From Atopobiaceae bacterium (GTDB lineage Bacteria > Actinomycetota > Coriobacteriia > Coriobacteriales > Atopobiaceae), in assembly GCA_902834555.1 (NCBI GenBank), contig CADFJN010000015.1, positions 1 to 58,592 on the forward strand: 58,592 bases of DNA. The letters are read 5' to 3'. A model generated the notes under the pieces. It ran no database searches. It was not told where the DNA came from and was given only the letters and a program-made list of their open reading frames with translations. Position numbers and translations under genes: made by a program. Shown piece by piece: positions 1-7,105 of the stretch (position 1 is its first letter; every line of letters starts with the position of its first letter).

Positions 1-112
1 GTCCGATCTCTCGGACACGGTATCCGGTTCTCAGGGTGCCCCGCGGCGTCCGTCCTTGTGGGGGGTGCGCCGCGCGAGGAAGTAATATACGCGCCTTACA
101 CCCGCCTGGGAA
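1..112 (-). promoter_or_regulatory. candidate promoter and structured leader of a leftward gene outside the window
   Basis: Read on the minus strand there is a possible -10 TATATT (rc of 84-89) with a weak -35 TTCCCA 17 bp upstream. The DNA to its left can fold into a GCGGCG/CGCCGC stem and a perfect GTCCGA-loop-TCGGAC stem at 1-16. This looks like a 5' leader for a gene left of the window, perhaps a ribosomal-protein or translation gene, but the gene is not visible and no leader family was recognised. Confidence 0.25.
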
Positions 113-360
113 GTCTCGTTTGTTTCCTCCATGTTTCCTACATAAGTGGACTGTTATCGCAGGTTACGGGTCTGGGTAATATGCCTCTCGCACATTGGGT
201 CCATGATACCCGGCTTTAGGAACTGCCCGTTCGTACTCACAAACCTCTCTCTGAGGGTTCGCCGTCGACGAAGCCCCCCTTTGGCAAGAGCTGCAATCAA
301 ATAGCGCTCTCCGGAGATACGCCTGCCCTCCAGCGAAAGGCCGGCTGGCCCTGCTCGCCC

Positions 361-655
361 ATGCCGCGCCATTTCGACATTTAGGAATTTTCCGAACGGT
401 TAGGGAGGTCTAACCGTCTATATTCCGCGGCATCACCGAGATGCCGCGCCATTTCGCTGTTTAGAGTGACTTAACCCTTCGGAATCAGCGGCACTACTGC
501 GATGCCGCGCCATTTCGCTATTTAGGAGTTTTCCGAACGTTTAGAGGGGCTTAACCGTTCGGAACCTGCGGTTACTTCTCTGATGCCGCCCGTACCCACC
601 GTTTAACGGCATCCAACCGTTCGATATCCGCGACAACGCCGCAACGGCATACCTT
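361..655. repeat. tandem array of hairpin-forming units starting ATGCCGCGCCATTTCG
   Basis: The 16-mer ATGCCGCGCCATTTCG occurs at 361, 441 and 502, and a truncated ATGCCGCC at 583, giving spacings of 80, 61 and 81 bp. Each unit holds an inner inverted repeat (GGTTAG...CTAACC at 399-414; CCGAACG...CGTTCGG in the third unit). In the first unit the outer ATGCCGCG (361-368) also pairs with CGCGGCAT (426-433). The second unit lacks the left arm, which explains its shorter length. I see no gene in 1-736; the short ORF at 154-372 has no recognisable content. Confidence 0.6.
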
Positions 656-661
656 ACATAG

Positions 662-702
662 AGAAAGGGGGCAGCGGAAAACCCGTTGCCCCCTTCTTTC
701 AT
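662..702. terminator. intrinsic terminator, probably bidirectional
   Basis: A GAAAGGGGGCA / TGCCCCCTTCTTTC stem with a short CGGAAAACCCG centre lies 35 bp beyond the stop of the leftward RGG-tail gene. T-rich sequence is present on both sides. Confidence 0.6.
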
Positions 703-736
703 ACCTTATATAGTGCGAAGCGTCTGCGAGAAGGAA

Positions 737-1603
737 CTAGTCCTCGTTGCGGAAGCTGCGGCCGTAGCCGCCGCGGTCGTTGCCGCCACGGTAGCCGCCA
801 CGGTCGTTGCCGCCGCGATAGCCGCCGCGGTCGTTGCCGCCGCGGTAGCCGCCGCGGTCGTTCCCGCCACGGTAGCCGCCGCGGTCGTTGCCGCCACGGT
901 AGCCGCCACGGTCGTTGCCGCCACGGTAGCCGCCACGGTCGTTGCCGCCACGGTCGTTGCCGCCGCGGTAGCCGCCGCGGTCGTTGCCGCCACGGTCGTT
1001 GCCGCCGCGGTACCCACCGCGGTCGTTCCCGCCACGGAAGCCGCCGCGACCACCGCGGTCGTTCCCGCCACGGAAGCCGCCGCGACCACCGCGGTCGCCA
1101 CGATCACCGCGGTCGAAGGGCTTGCGGTCATCGCGATCATCGCGCTTCTTGGCAAGGCGCTCCTGCTCGCGCTCCTTCCAGTCCTCGCCGATCTCCGTCG
1201 CAACGCCGGCCTCGATGCGGTCAAGGAACGAGGCAAGCACGTCTACCTCGTCGTCCGTGAAGCCGTCGAGCGCAACGTTCTGGAGGTCGCGCGGCTTGGG
1301 CTGCTCCTCCTGGCCCTTCTCGCCAAGGGTGACGGACTGGACATTGTCATCCTCGTCCTTGGTAACAACGACGAGGTCATCGTTAGCCATGTTTCCAAGC
1401 GTGGTTCCGAGCGCATCTGCACCAATGCCGAGGACGGTCGACATCTCCTCGACGGAAATCTCGCTCTTGAGACGCAGGAGCGCAAGCACGCGCGCGACGT
1501 TGGCGTCGGTGGCCTCCTCCTGCTCCTTGCGGTTGTGGCGAGCAATGTTCAGCATGTGCTGGACCTCGCCGAGCTTCTCCATGATCTCTGCTCTTGTGGC
1601 CAT
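737..1603 (-). CDS. winged-helix (MarR-like) protein with long RGG-box tail
   Basis: 288 residues. Residues 1-95 read as a small helix-rich domain with a winged-helix/MarR-like pattern; 96-160 are charged, with many E, K, R and D. Residues 165-285 are almost only R, G, Y, N and D, built from RGGYRGGND and RGGND units, which is an RGG-box of the type that binds RNA or drives condensation in eukaryotic and some bacterial proteins. The start is an ATG with AGGAG ten bases upstream. The tail is encoded by near-perfect 27-bp tandem repeats, so its length may vary between strains. It stands alone between a terminator and the divergent MerR gene. Function is unknown: a DNA- or RNA-binding regulator is likely, but the target cannot be read. 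The opposite strand also has long open frames here, caused only by the repeats. Confidence 0.8.
   Translation of the reverse strand: MATRAEIMEKLGEVQHMLNIARHNRKEQEEATDANVARVLALLRLKSEISVEEMSTVLGIGADALGTTLGNMANDDLVVVTKDEDDNVQSVTLGEKGQEEQPKPRDLQNVALDGFTDDEVDVLASFLDRIEAGVATEIGEDWKEREQERLAKKRDDRDDRKPFDRGDRGDRGGRGGFRGGNDRGGRGGFRGGNDRGGYRGGNDRGGNDRGGYRGGNDRGGNDRGGYRGGNDRGGYRGGNDRGGYRGGNDRGGYRGGNDRGGYRGGNDRGGYRGGNDRGGYGRSFRNED
775..1110. repeat. 27-bp minisatellite encoding the RGG tail
   Basis: Units such as GCCGCCACGGTAGCC + GCCACGGTCGTT (27 bp, nine codons) repeat about eight times with 12- and 15-bp part units. Differences are mostly third-position changes (CCACGG/CCGCGG), so the peptide is conserved while the DNA drifts. 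Confidence 0.8.
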
Positions 1604-1773
1604 GTACTAATTTCTCCTGTCTTGCGTGATGTGAGGGCCGTAGCCCCTTAAGTCCGTGCCCGTAGGCTGGGAATTGCCACACCTTTTCCTTTAGAAGCAA
1701 CTCATTATCGCGGCAACGCAGGCCACATTTTCTCGGAATTGTTGGCCTACGCAAATTGACCACCTGGGAGAGG

Positions 1774-1810
1774 CGCATGAGACAAAGGGACTGTCCCTTT
1801 GTCTCATGCG
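1774..1810. repeat. palindrome family E, copy 1
   Basis: Perfect arms CGCATGAGACAAAGGGAC and its complement around one central T/A base. Five more copies occur in the window (36674, 39667, 40953, 50581 and 54817). It lies between the divergent RGG-tail and MerR genes, so here it is not at a gene end. Confidence 0.85.
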
Positions 1811-1859
1811 AGCAGAGCCGCAGCCGAGACCAAGGTCGCGGGGACGCAACGTTGCGCCC

Positions 1860-1890
1860 TTGACCTTTACGTTGCGTAAGGGTTTATCGT
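1860..1890 (+). promoter_or_regulatory. MerR-type promoter with operator in a 19-bp spacer
   Basis: -35 TTGACC (1860-1865) and -10 TATCGT (1885-1890) are 19 bp apart, the spacing typical of MerR-family promoters. Between them lies the dyad ACCTTTACG-TTG-CGTAAGGGT (1863-1883, one mismatch). It sits directly upstream of the MerR gene, so autoregulation is likely. Confidence 0.75.
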
Positions 1891-1917
1891 CTGCTCGACA
1901 CGCAAGAGGAGACAGCC

Positions 1918-2724
1918 ATGAAAGGCACGCAGCCGGCAGGCCGCACGTACACGATAGGAGAGCTGGCGACCATGTCCGGCACGACGGAGCGCGCGCTTCG
2001 CCACTACGAGGACCTGGGGCTTCTCTCGCCCGCGCGCGGTGAGAACGGCTACCGGCGCTATAGCGAGAAGGACGTCGAGCGCCTGCAGCAGGTGCTCCTG
2101 TTTCGCGCGTGCGGGATGGGGCTTTCTGAGATACGGGGGCTGTTGGAGAGCCCAGGCTACAGCGCAGAAAAGGCACTCGAGCTGCACCTCAAGACCCTGC
2201 GTGCGCGTCAGAGGGAGCTCGAGGCGCTGGTAGAGACGGTAGAAAAGACCATTGCGACGATGAAGGGGCAGAGGACCATGACCAACGAGGAGCGCTTCCG
2301 CGGCCTCAAGGAGCAGGCCATCGAGACAAACGAGAGCGCCTACGGCACAGAGGCGCGCGAGCGCTACGGCGATGACGCGGTGGATGCGGCCAACGAGCTC
2401 GTGCGTGCAATGAGCGAGAAGGACTGGGACGAGATGCGCGAGCTTGAGCAGGGCATCATTCGGCAGCTCAAGGGTGCCATGGCAACGGGCGACCCCGCTG
2501 GCGACGCGGCACAGAAGCTGGTGGAGATGCACCGACGCTGGATCTGCGGCTACTGGGGCGAGGGCCGCTACTCCGGCCAGGCACACCTGGTGCTTGGCGA
2601 GATGTACCTTGCGGACGAGAGGTTCCGTGACTACTACGACTCCCGCGCGGGCGCGGGAGCAACTGAGTTCCTGGTGGCGGCGCTTCGCGCGCAGCTTGCC
2701 GATGGCCAGCCAGGGGCGGAGTAG
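1918..2724 (+). CDS. MerR-family regulator with TipAS-type ligand domain
   Basis: 268 residues. Residues 10-80 form a MerR HTH (YTIGELATMSGTTERALRHY, then the wing NGYRRYSEKDVERL), followed by a coiled-coil dimerisation helix to about 115. Residues 120-260 match the TipAS antibiotic-recognition domain (TNEERFRGLKEQ... with acidic helices and WICGYWGEGRYSGQAHLVLGEMYL). TipA-type proteins activate their own promoter when they bind thiopeptide-like or other drugs; the ligand here is not predictable. The start ATG follows AGAGGAG. The promoter upstream has the expected dyad and long spacer. A short hairpin (2737-2755) follows the stop. Confidence 0.92.
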   Translation: MKGTQPAGRTYTIGELATMSGTTERALRHYEDLGLLSPARGENGYRRYSEKDVERLQQVLLFRACGMGLSEIRGLLESPGYSAEKALELHLKTLRARQRELEALVETVEKTIATMKGQRTMTNEERFRGLKEQAIETNESAYGTEARERYGDDAVDAANELVRAMSEKDWDEMRELEQGIIRQLKGAMATGDPAGDAAQKLVEMHRRWICGYWGEGRYSGQAHLVLGEMYLADERFRDYYDSRAGAGATEFLVAALRAQLADGQPGAE

Positions 2725-2736
2725 ACCGGCGCGCAA

Positions 2737-2755
2737 GGACTAGGCAGCCTAGTCC
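2737..2755. terminator. hairpin after the MerR gene
   Basis: Perfect GGACTAGG-CAG-CCTAGTCC stem-loop 12 bp past the stop. There is no T-run, so termination is only possible. Confidence 0.35.
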
Positions 2756-2914
2756 AAAGTCGGGCGTCCTCGTCCTCAAGGCATTTTGCAGGTATTTTCT
2801 CTTTTCTTGTAGACGGCGCCATGCGGGGCAATGCGCGTTGCCAATTGTTAGGCTTGGCTTACATGTGACGGACACGGTCCCACACGACGGCCGCAGGCAA
2901 GCAGAGAGGCACCC

Positions 2915-3373
2915 ATGGACACCCAGAAGCGCATGCTCAAGCTCTGCATCGACATTGCACTGGCGGTTCTGCTTGTGGGGACCTACATGACAGGGCACGT
3001 GGAGCCGCACGCACACGCCCTGGTTGCCCTGCTGTTTGTGGTGCTGCTGGTGGTGCACGGCGTGGTAAGCCACAGGAAGATTGTCCAGACCACCAGGCAC
3101 GTGACCTGCAAGGCAATGAACAAGGAGGCACGAATCGACTGCTGCCTAGGCCTGGCGATGGTAGTGTTTCTCGCCATCGTGCTGGTGAGCGGCGGCAGCC
3201 TGATGCACGCGCGCATGGCTGAGGGCCTGAGCTTTGACGATACCGTGGGAACGCCGGCGTTTTTCGCACACGTCTGCGGTGCCGTGCTCTTCCTTCTCTG
3301 CGCACTGGCGCACGTGTGGATCAATCGCGAGCGTCTGGAGAAGCTGCTGCATCGCACGGACGAGAAGGACTAG
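2915..3373 (+). CDS. four-helix membrane protein, DUF4405-like (possible heme b protein)
   Basis: 152 residues with four hydrophobic segments (about 10-28, 33-53, 76-94, 114-132) and a basic C-terminus. Several histidines lie in or near the helices (H28, H32, H34, H48, H52, H97, H118, H128), the pattern of DUF4405/flavinylation-associated cytochromes, which are thought to pass electrons across the membrane. I infer this from topology and His placement only. The gene starts at an ATG after GAGGCACCC and is 190 bp downstream of the MerR gene, in the same direction. A promoter-like TTGCCA-N16-TACATG lies in that gap. Confidence 0.55.
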   Translation: MDTQKRMLKLCIDIALAVLLVGTYMTGHVEPHAHALVALLFVVLLVVHGVVSHRKIVQTTRHVTCKAMNKEARIDCCLGLAMVVFLAIVLVSGGSLMHARMAEGLSFDDTVGTPAFFAHVCGAVLFLLCALAHVWINRERLEKLLHRTDEKD

Positions 3374-3463
3374 TCCGGAGCCGAGGCTCGCTGCTGAAAC
3401 CGCCGCGAACCGAAAAAGTGGTCCTCCCCTGATTTGGTCCGTCAGGGCTGTCCCCGAGGCCGG

Positions 3464-3541
3464 ATTATTGAACGTTTTTTCCGGGCATTCTGGGGCTCAA
3501 CTGGGAAAACGCTCTTCTCGCCAGAAATAGCGCGCAATAAT
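3464..3541. repeat. conserved-core palindrome (ATTATTG arms), copy at 3.5 kb
   Basis: A 78-bp imperfect palindrome, ATTATTGAACG...AGCGCGCAATAAT, with the core CAACTGGGAAAACG (3498-3511) at its exact centre. Related elements are at 10779, 30236 and 36432. The rest of the 3374-3774 gap holds three partial repeats of GCCAGCCGAGA and no gene. Confidence 0.7.
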
Positions 3542-3774
3542 TGGCGAGGATCGGACGCCAGCCGAGAGAGACACGGGCGCCAGCCGAGAATCGCGGGCCA
3601 GTCGAGGAAGTCAGGCACACCGCCGGACATACCGCAACACCCCTATACGCATGTTGTTCTTGCGCATTATTGCCGCCGCGCACCGCCCCGACGCAACCAG
3701 GAAACATACGGAGCCTAGCCTGTTCGGAGTTTTGCAGGAATGCAGGCGGGTTTCGCAGGTAGGAGGACAACCGC

Positions 3775-4818
3775 ATGGCAGCATGGAGGCGCCTGGGTGA
3801 CATCATTGCACACAACATGGTGTTTCTGGTACCTCTCTGCCTGGTGCTTGGCGTGTGCGCGCCCGATGCGTTTGCCATCCTAAAGCCGCTGGTCACGCCG
3901 ATGTTTGCCTTCGTGACCTTCCAGGGCTCGCTGGGCAACAACTTCTCCAACCTGGTGCGCACCTTCAGACGGCCCGCGCCCATGCTCGTTGCCATCGCGA
4001 TCTCACAGGTGCTCATGCCGCTTATGGGCTGGGTACTGGGCGGATTTCTCTTCTCTGATCCCAACATTGTTGCCGGCATTGTCCTTGAGTACTCGGTCCC
4101 CATCGCGGTGACGTCCACCATGTGGATAGGAATTTACTCAGGTGACATGTCGCTTGCGCTGGGGACGCTTCTCATCTCGACGCTCATCTCGCCCGTGACC
4201 ATCCCCGCCACGCTGAGGCTCCTGGTTGGCGCCACGGTGCAGGTGGACGCCCCCGGCATGTTCTTTGACATGCTCGTGATGATTGCGCTGCCAGCAGTCG
4301 CAGCCACCGCACTCAACCAGGCAACGCAGGGGCGCGTAAAGACGACGCTCTCCCCCGCCCTAGCACCACTTGCCCGCATCTTTGTGATTCTCGTCATCAC
4401 GACAAACTCGACGAGCCTTCACGACTTCATCTTCAACCTCACCCCAGAGCTTGCCGGCGTCCTGGTGTTCATTGCGTTCATGGCGTCCTCGGGCTACCTC
4501 TGGGGCTTTGCCGCCACGCACCTCATGCATCTTGAGCGCGAGCAGTCAGTGACACTCACGTTCTGCTCGGCCCTCCGGAACATCTCGGCCGGCGCCGTCA
4601 TTGCACAGGCGTACTTCCCCGCGGCAACCATGTTCCCCGTGATGACGGGGACGCTCTTCAACCAGTTCCTGGCGGCCGTCTTTGGGCGGGTGTTCTCGCG
4701 TACCTTCTCGCCCAAAGCAGACGAGAACGGCGAGCCTGCGCCGGACTCGTTGGCGACATCCTGCGCAGAGGGCGCTAGTCCAGCTCGCCGTCGGCAAGGG
4801 CACGAATCCGCTGCATGA
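3775..4818 (+). CDS. bile acid:sodium symporter (BASS) family transporter
   Basis: 347 residues with nine or ten hydrophobic helices. Motifs such as LKPLVTPMFAFVTFQGSL, PIAVTSTMWIGIYSGD and FCSALRNISAGAVIAQAYFP fit the ArsB/YocS/BASS fold, with a gap-rich helix near residue 100 and the conserved NI(S/G) motif near 265. Family members import organic anions with sodium; the substrate is unknown. The start ATG follows GTAGGAGGACAACC, a strong ribosome site. Its 3' end overlaps the convergent LytTR gene by 44 bp, so the two mRNAs can pair at their ends. Confidence 0.85.
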   Translation: MAAWRRLGDIIAHNMVFLVPLCLVLGVCAPDAFAILKPLVTPMFAFVTFQGSLGNNFSNLVRTFRRPAPMLVAIAISQVLMPLMGWVLGGFLFSDPNIVAGIVLEYSVPIAVTSTMWIGIYSGDMSLALGTLLISTLISPVTIPATLRLLVGATVQVDAPGMFFDMLVMIALPAVAATALNQATQGRVKTTLSPALAPLARIFVILVITTNSTSLHDFIFNLTPELAGVLVFIAFMASSGYLWGFAATHLMHLEREQSVTLTFCSALRNISAGAVIAQAYFPAATMFPVMTGTLFNQFLAAVFGRVFSRTFSPKADENGEPAPDSLATSCAEGASPARRRQGHESAA

Positions 4819-5590
4819 CCTCGGCGCGGCGCGCCTTGGGGAGCGGGACGGCCTCGTCTCCTTCCATGATGATGGACTGCTGGTCGACGGCATGAATACG
4901 CGCAGGGTTCACAGCGTAGCTGCGATGCACCCGCATGAGGTCGGGAAATACGGCCGTGACCTCGGAAAACGACGCCCGCGCCTCGAAGGTGTCATACGCA
5001 AGGCAGATGCGGGCGTGCTTGCCCACCGCCTCGACGAGAATGACATCCATGGGGGCCACCAGGCGAAGCGTCCCCGCGCGGTCGTATATCATCTCGCGCC
5101 TGAGGTCGGTCTTCTCGGCAATGCGGTCGTCGAGATAGTGCTTAGCCGCCCGGCCGATAACGTTGCAGAACGACTCCCCCGGCGCAACGGGCAGCTCGTT
5201 TCTGGGATGGGAGATGTAGAGCGAGCGAATGCGCAGCTCTCCGTCGATAAGTTCCCAGGTAATCTGCGTGCGCTGCTGCACCTCGGCAAAGATGGGCGCA
5301 CCGTCATCGGTTGTCACAAGGTAGCGCCCGATGATTGAGAGGGCACGCCCGGAGTTTTGGACAACCGTGTACTCCTGGTGCGACTGATGGCAGGGCACAA
5401 GCTCCTTGAGGTTCTCCTCGAGGTCTGCCCGCATGGCGTCGATGCCCCGCATGTAACGGTTCTGCTCGGGCGCCACCCACATCACGTTGTTGGCACAGAG
5501 CGAAAGCGCATACTCGATGTCAAGCTGCCAGAAGCGTCTGAGAAGCTCACGCGTAAGGCCGAGAGCCTTCTCCTCTAGTTCTTTGCGCAT
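4775..5590 (-). CDS. NTF2/SnoaL-like sensor fused to LytTR DNA-binding domain
   Basis: 271 residues from the ATG at 5590. Residues 1-140 look like an NTF2/SnoaL cone (LTRELLRRFWQLDIEYALS..., MRGIDAMRADLEENL, FAEVQQRTQITWEL...GELRIRSLYISH). Residues 165-265 are a LytTR domain (MDVILVEAVGKHARICLA, FPDLMRVHRSYAVNPARIHAV, PLPKARRAEVMQRI). There is no receiver domain, so the SnoaL part probably replaces phosphorylation as input. A TTG start seven codons upstream is possible, but GGGGG sits correctly for the ATG. It converges on and overlaps the BASS transporter. Confidence 0.85.
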   Translation of the reverse strand: MRKELEEKALGLTRELLRRFWQLDIEYALSLCANNVMWVAPEQNRYMRGIDAMRADLEENLKELVPCHQSHQEYTVVQNSGRALSIIGRYLVTTDDGAPIFAEVQQRTQITWELIDGELRIRSLYISHPRNELPVAPGESFCNVIGRAAKHYLDDRIAEKTDLRREMIYDRAGTLRLVAPMDVILVEAVGKHARICLAYDTFEARASFSEVTAVFPDLMRVHRSYAVNPARIHAVDQQSIIMEGDEAVPLPKARRAEVMQRIRALADGELD

Positions 5591-5748
5591 GGATGCCCCC
5601 AACAGGTCCAAAACGCCACTTTTTTGTCTTAGTTTATCGTTGCGAGGGCGATGGGGGGACTTTTAGGTCCATCAGCGGGATGGACGTGGTACGTAGCCGG
5701 ACGTGGCTATCCCTTGTCGGCGCGTGGGGCGCGCCGGACCCGGCGCGG

Positions 5749-6783
5749 CTACAGATGGCAGACGTAGTGCGAGCCCGCGACCCACTCGTGGGCGAGGAAG
5801 TCGCGCATGCAGAACTCGACTGCCCGCTCGTGATGACGCACGAGCCATCCAAAGGAGTCATAGCTGCCGTCATCGGTAAGGTAGGTCTCGCCCTGCGCGT
5901 ATGCGTACGCCACGGAGCCCGTGCCAACAAAGAGGTTGCCGCTGCCGCGCTGCACGACGTCCGGGTAGGAGTGGGTGTGGCCGGAGAAGAGGATGGCACC
6001 TGGGTGCGAGAAGATGACGGAGCGCAGGTCGGCGTCATCCTCGAGGGAGTTCTCGTAGCCCCAGCCACCGGGATAGGAATCCGTGACGGTATACTGCAAC
6101 GGCTCATGGACAAAGACAAAGGATGGCACGCCTGTGGACTGGTCCTCGTCGAGAAGGTCAGAGAGCCATGACAGCTGGGTATTGCTCAGCCTGAAGGTGT
6201 CCGTTGAGGTAACGTCATTGGGCGAGACGTACTCGTCTGGGCCAAGCGCGATCACGTGCGTGCCACCAACGTAGCGATCGAAGTAGATCGAGCTGGCGTT
6301 GGTTCTCTCCAGAAAGTTGCCGTGCAGGCTCTCGACGAGTTCCTGGGTGTGCGTGCCGTCGCCCATCTGCTCGTGGTTGCCCATCACGCAGGTGAACGAC
6401 GCTGGGAACGAGAAGCCCGCCGCCTGTGCGCGCTGTTCGAGGATATCGTACTGGTACTGGTAACCGTTGTTGGTCAGGTCTCCGTTAAGCACGATGGAAT
6501 CGACGGCGTCCCACTGCTTCACGACGTCATCGAGGGCGTTCTCGAAGTTGTTGTCGTAGTCTTGGGCGTCATCGTCCACGTGCGTGTCGCTTATGACCGC
6601 AAAGGACGAGACAAGCGAGCCGTACGTTCCCTCGTCGACCGGCGCGGCGTCCGCGAGGGACACCAGTGTGGGGCCAGTCTCGGTTGCAGAAGCGGGGTCC
6701 GCAGCGCCAACTGCCGCGATGGCCGCCGCCGACGCGCAGGTGATGGCCCCGGCCCGGAAGAACTGCCTTCTCGTGAGACTCAT
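5749..6783 (-). CDS. Tat-exported calcineurin-like metallophosphoesterase
   Basis: 344 residues from the ATG preceded by GAGGAGGGG. Residues 1-36 are a twin-arginine signal (SLTRRQFFRAG, then an Ala-rich core ending in PASA). The metal-binding motifs follow in order: SDTHVDDD, NGDLTNNG, MGNHEQMG, FVHEPLQY and FSGHTHSYPD, as in purple-acid/calcineurin-like phosphodiesterases. The enzyme should fold with its two metals in the cytoplasm and act outside, on an unknown phosphoester. A longer reading frame to 6819 would start at a TTG with no ribosome site. A perfect 7-bp dyad lies 22 bp upstream of the start. Confidence 0.9.
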   Translation of the reverse strand: MSLTRRQFFRAGAITCASAAAIAAVGAADPASATETGPTLVSLADAAPVDEGTYGSLVSSFAVISDTHVDDDAQDYDNNFENALDDVVKQWDAVDSIVLNGDLTNNGYQYQYDILEQRAQAAGFSFPASFTCVMGNHEQMGDGTHTQELVESLHGNFLERTNASSIYFDRYVGGTHVIALGPDEYVSPNDVTSTDTFRLSNTQLSWLSDLLDEDQSTGVPSFVFVHEPLQYTVTDSYPGGWGYENSLEDDADLRSVIFSHPGAILFSGHTHSYPDVVQRGSGNLFVGTGSVAYAYAQGETYLTDDGSYDSFGWLVRHHERAVEFCMRDFLAHEWVAGSHYVCHL

Positions 6784-6804
6784 GGTGACCCCTCCTCGTT
6801 CAGC

Positions 6805-6823
6805 TACCTTGAATTCCAAGGTA
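6805..6823. promoter_or_regulatory. 19-bp dyad upstream of the phosphoesterase
   Basis: TACCTTG-AATTC-CAAGGTA, perfect 7-bp arms, 22 bp before the start codon. It is a good candidate operator or leader hairpin; no regulator can be named. Confidence 0.45.
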
Positions 6824-6962
6824 TGACGCGGGGCTTAAACGCCGCTGAAGCAGGGGCGTTAAGGGACCCAAAGTGGTCCAAGCCACACGGAGGGAGCGCA
6901 AGGCTCGACGGGAACTTAATAAGAAGTTGGGGTTTTCCGAAAGCCGCGGGGGGACGCATTAT

Positions 6963-7035
6963 CGCCGGAGGGCCGATACTGTTGAAAAACTCACCAGAAA
7001 TGGCCTTCCGGCGACAAATTGTCTCCGGAAGGCCT
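6963..7035. repeat. two overlapping hairpins between phosphoesterase and DAHP synthase
   Basis: CGCCGGAGGGCC (6963-6974) pairs with GGCCTTCCGGCG (7002-7013), and the latter can also pair with CTCCGGAAGGCC just downstream, so the two hairpins exclude each other. The first loop carries ACTGTTGAAAAAC at its centre, a weak match to the conserved-core motif. It lies past the stop of the leftward DAHP synthase gene and may end that transcript. The rest of 6824-7105 shows no gene. Confidence 0.5.
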
Positions 7036-7105
7036 TCTGCGTTGCAAAACGCTCCAAATGGAGGCTATTGGCGACACGCGACACGCCACGCGCGTCGCCG
7101 CGCCA

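Noticed and set aside
1..60. TPP riboswitch because of CTGAGA on the minus strand
   Set aside because: The remaining conserved parts of that riboswitch are missing; only a generic leader can be claimed.
686..1651. Long Ala/Val- and Arg/Pro-rich frames opposite the RGG-tail gene
   Set aside because: They are produced by the 27-bp repeats on the other strand and have no plausible start or composition.
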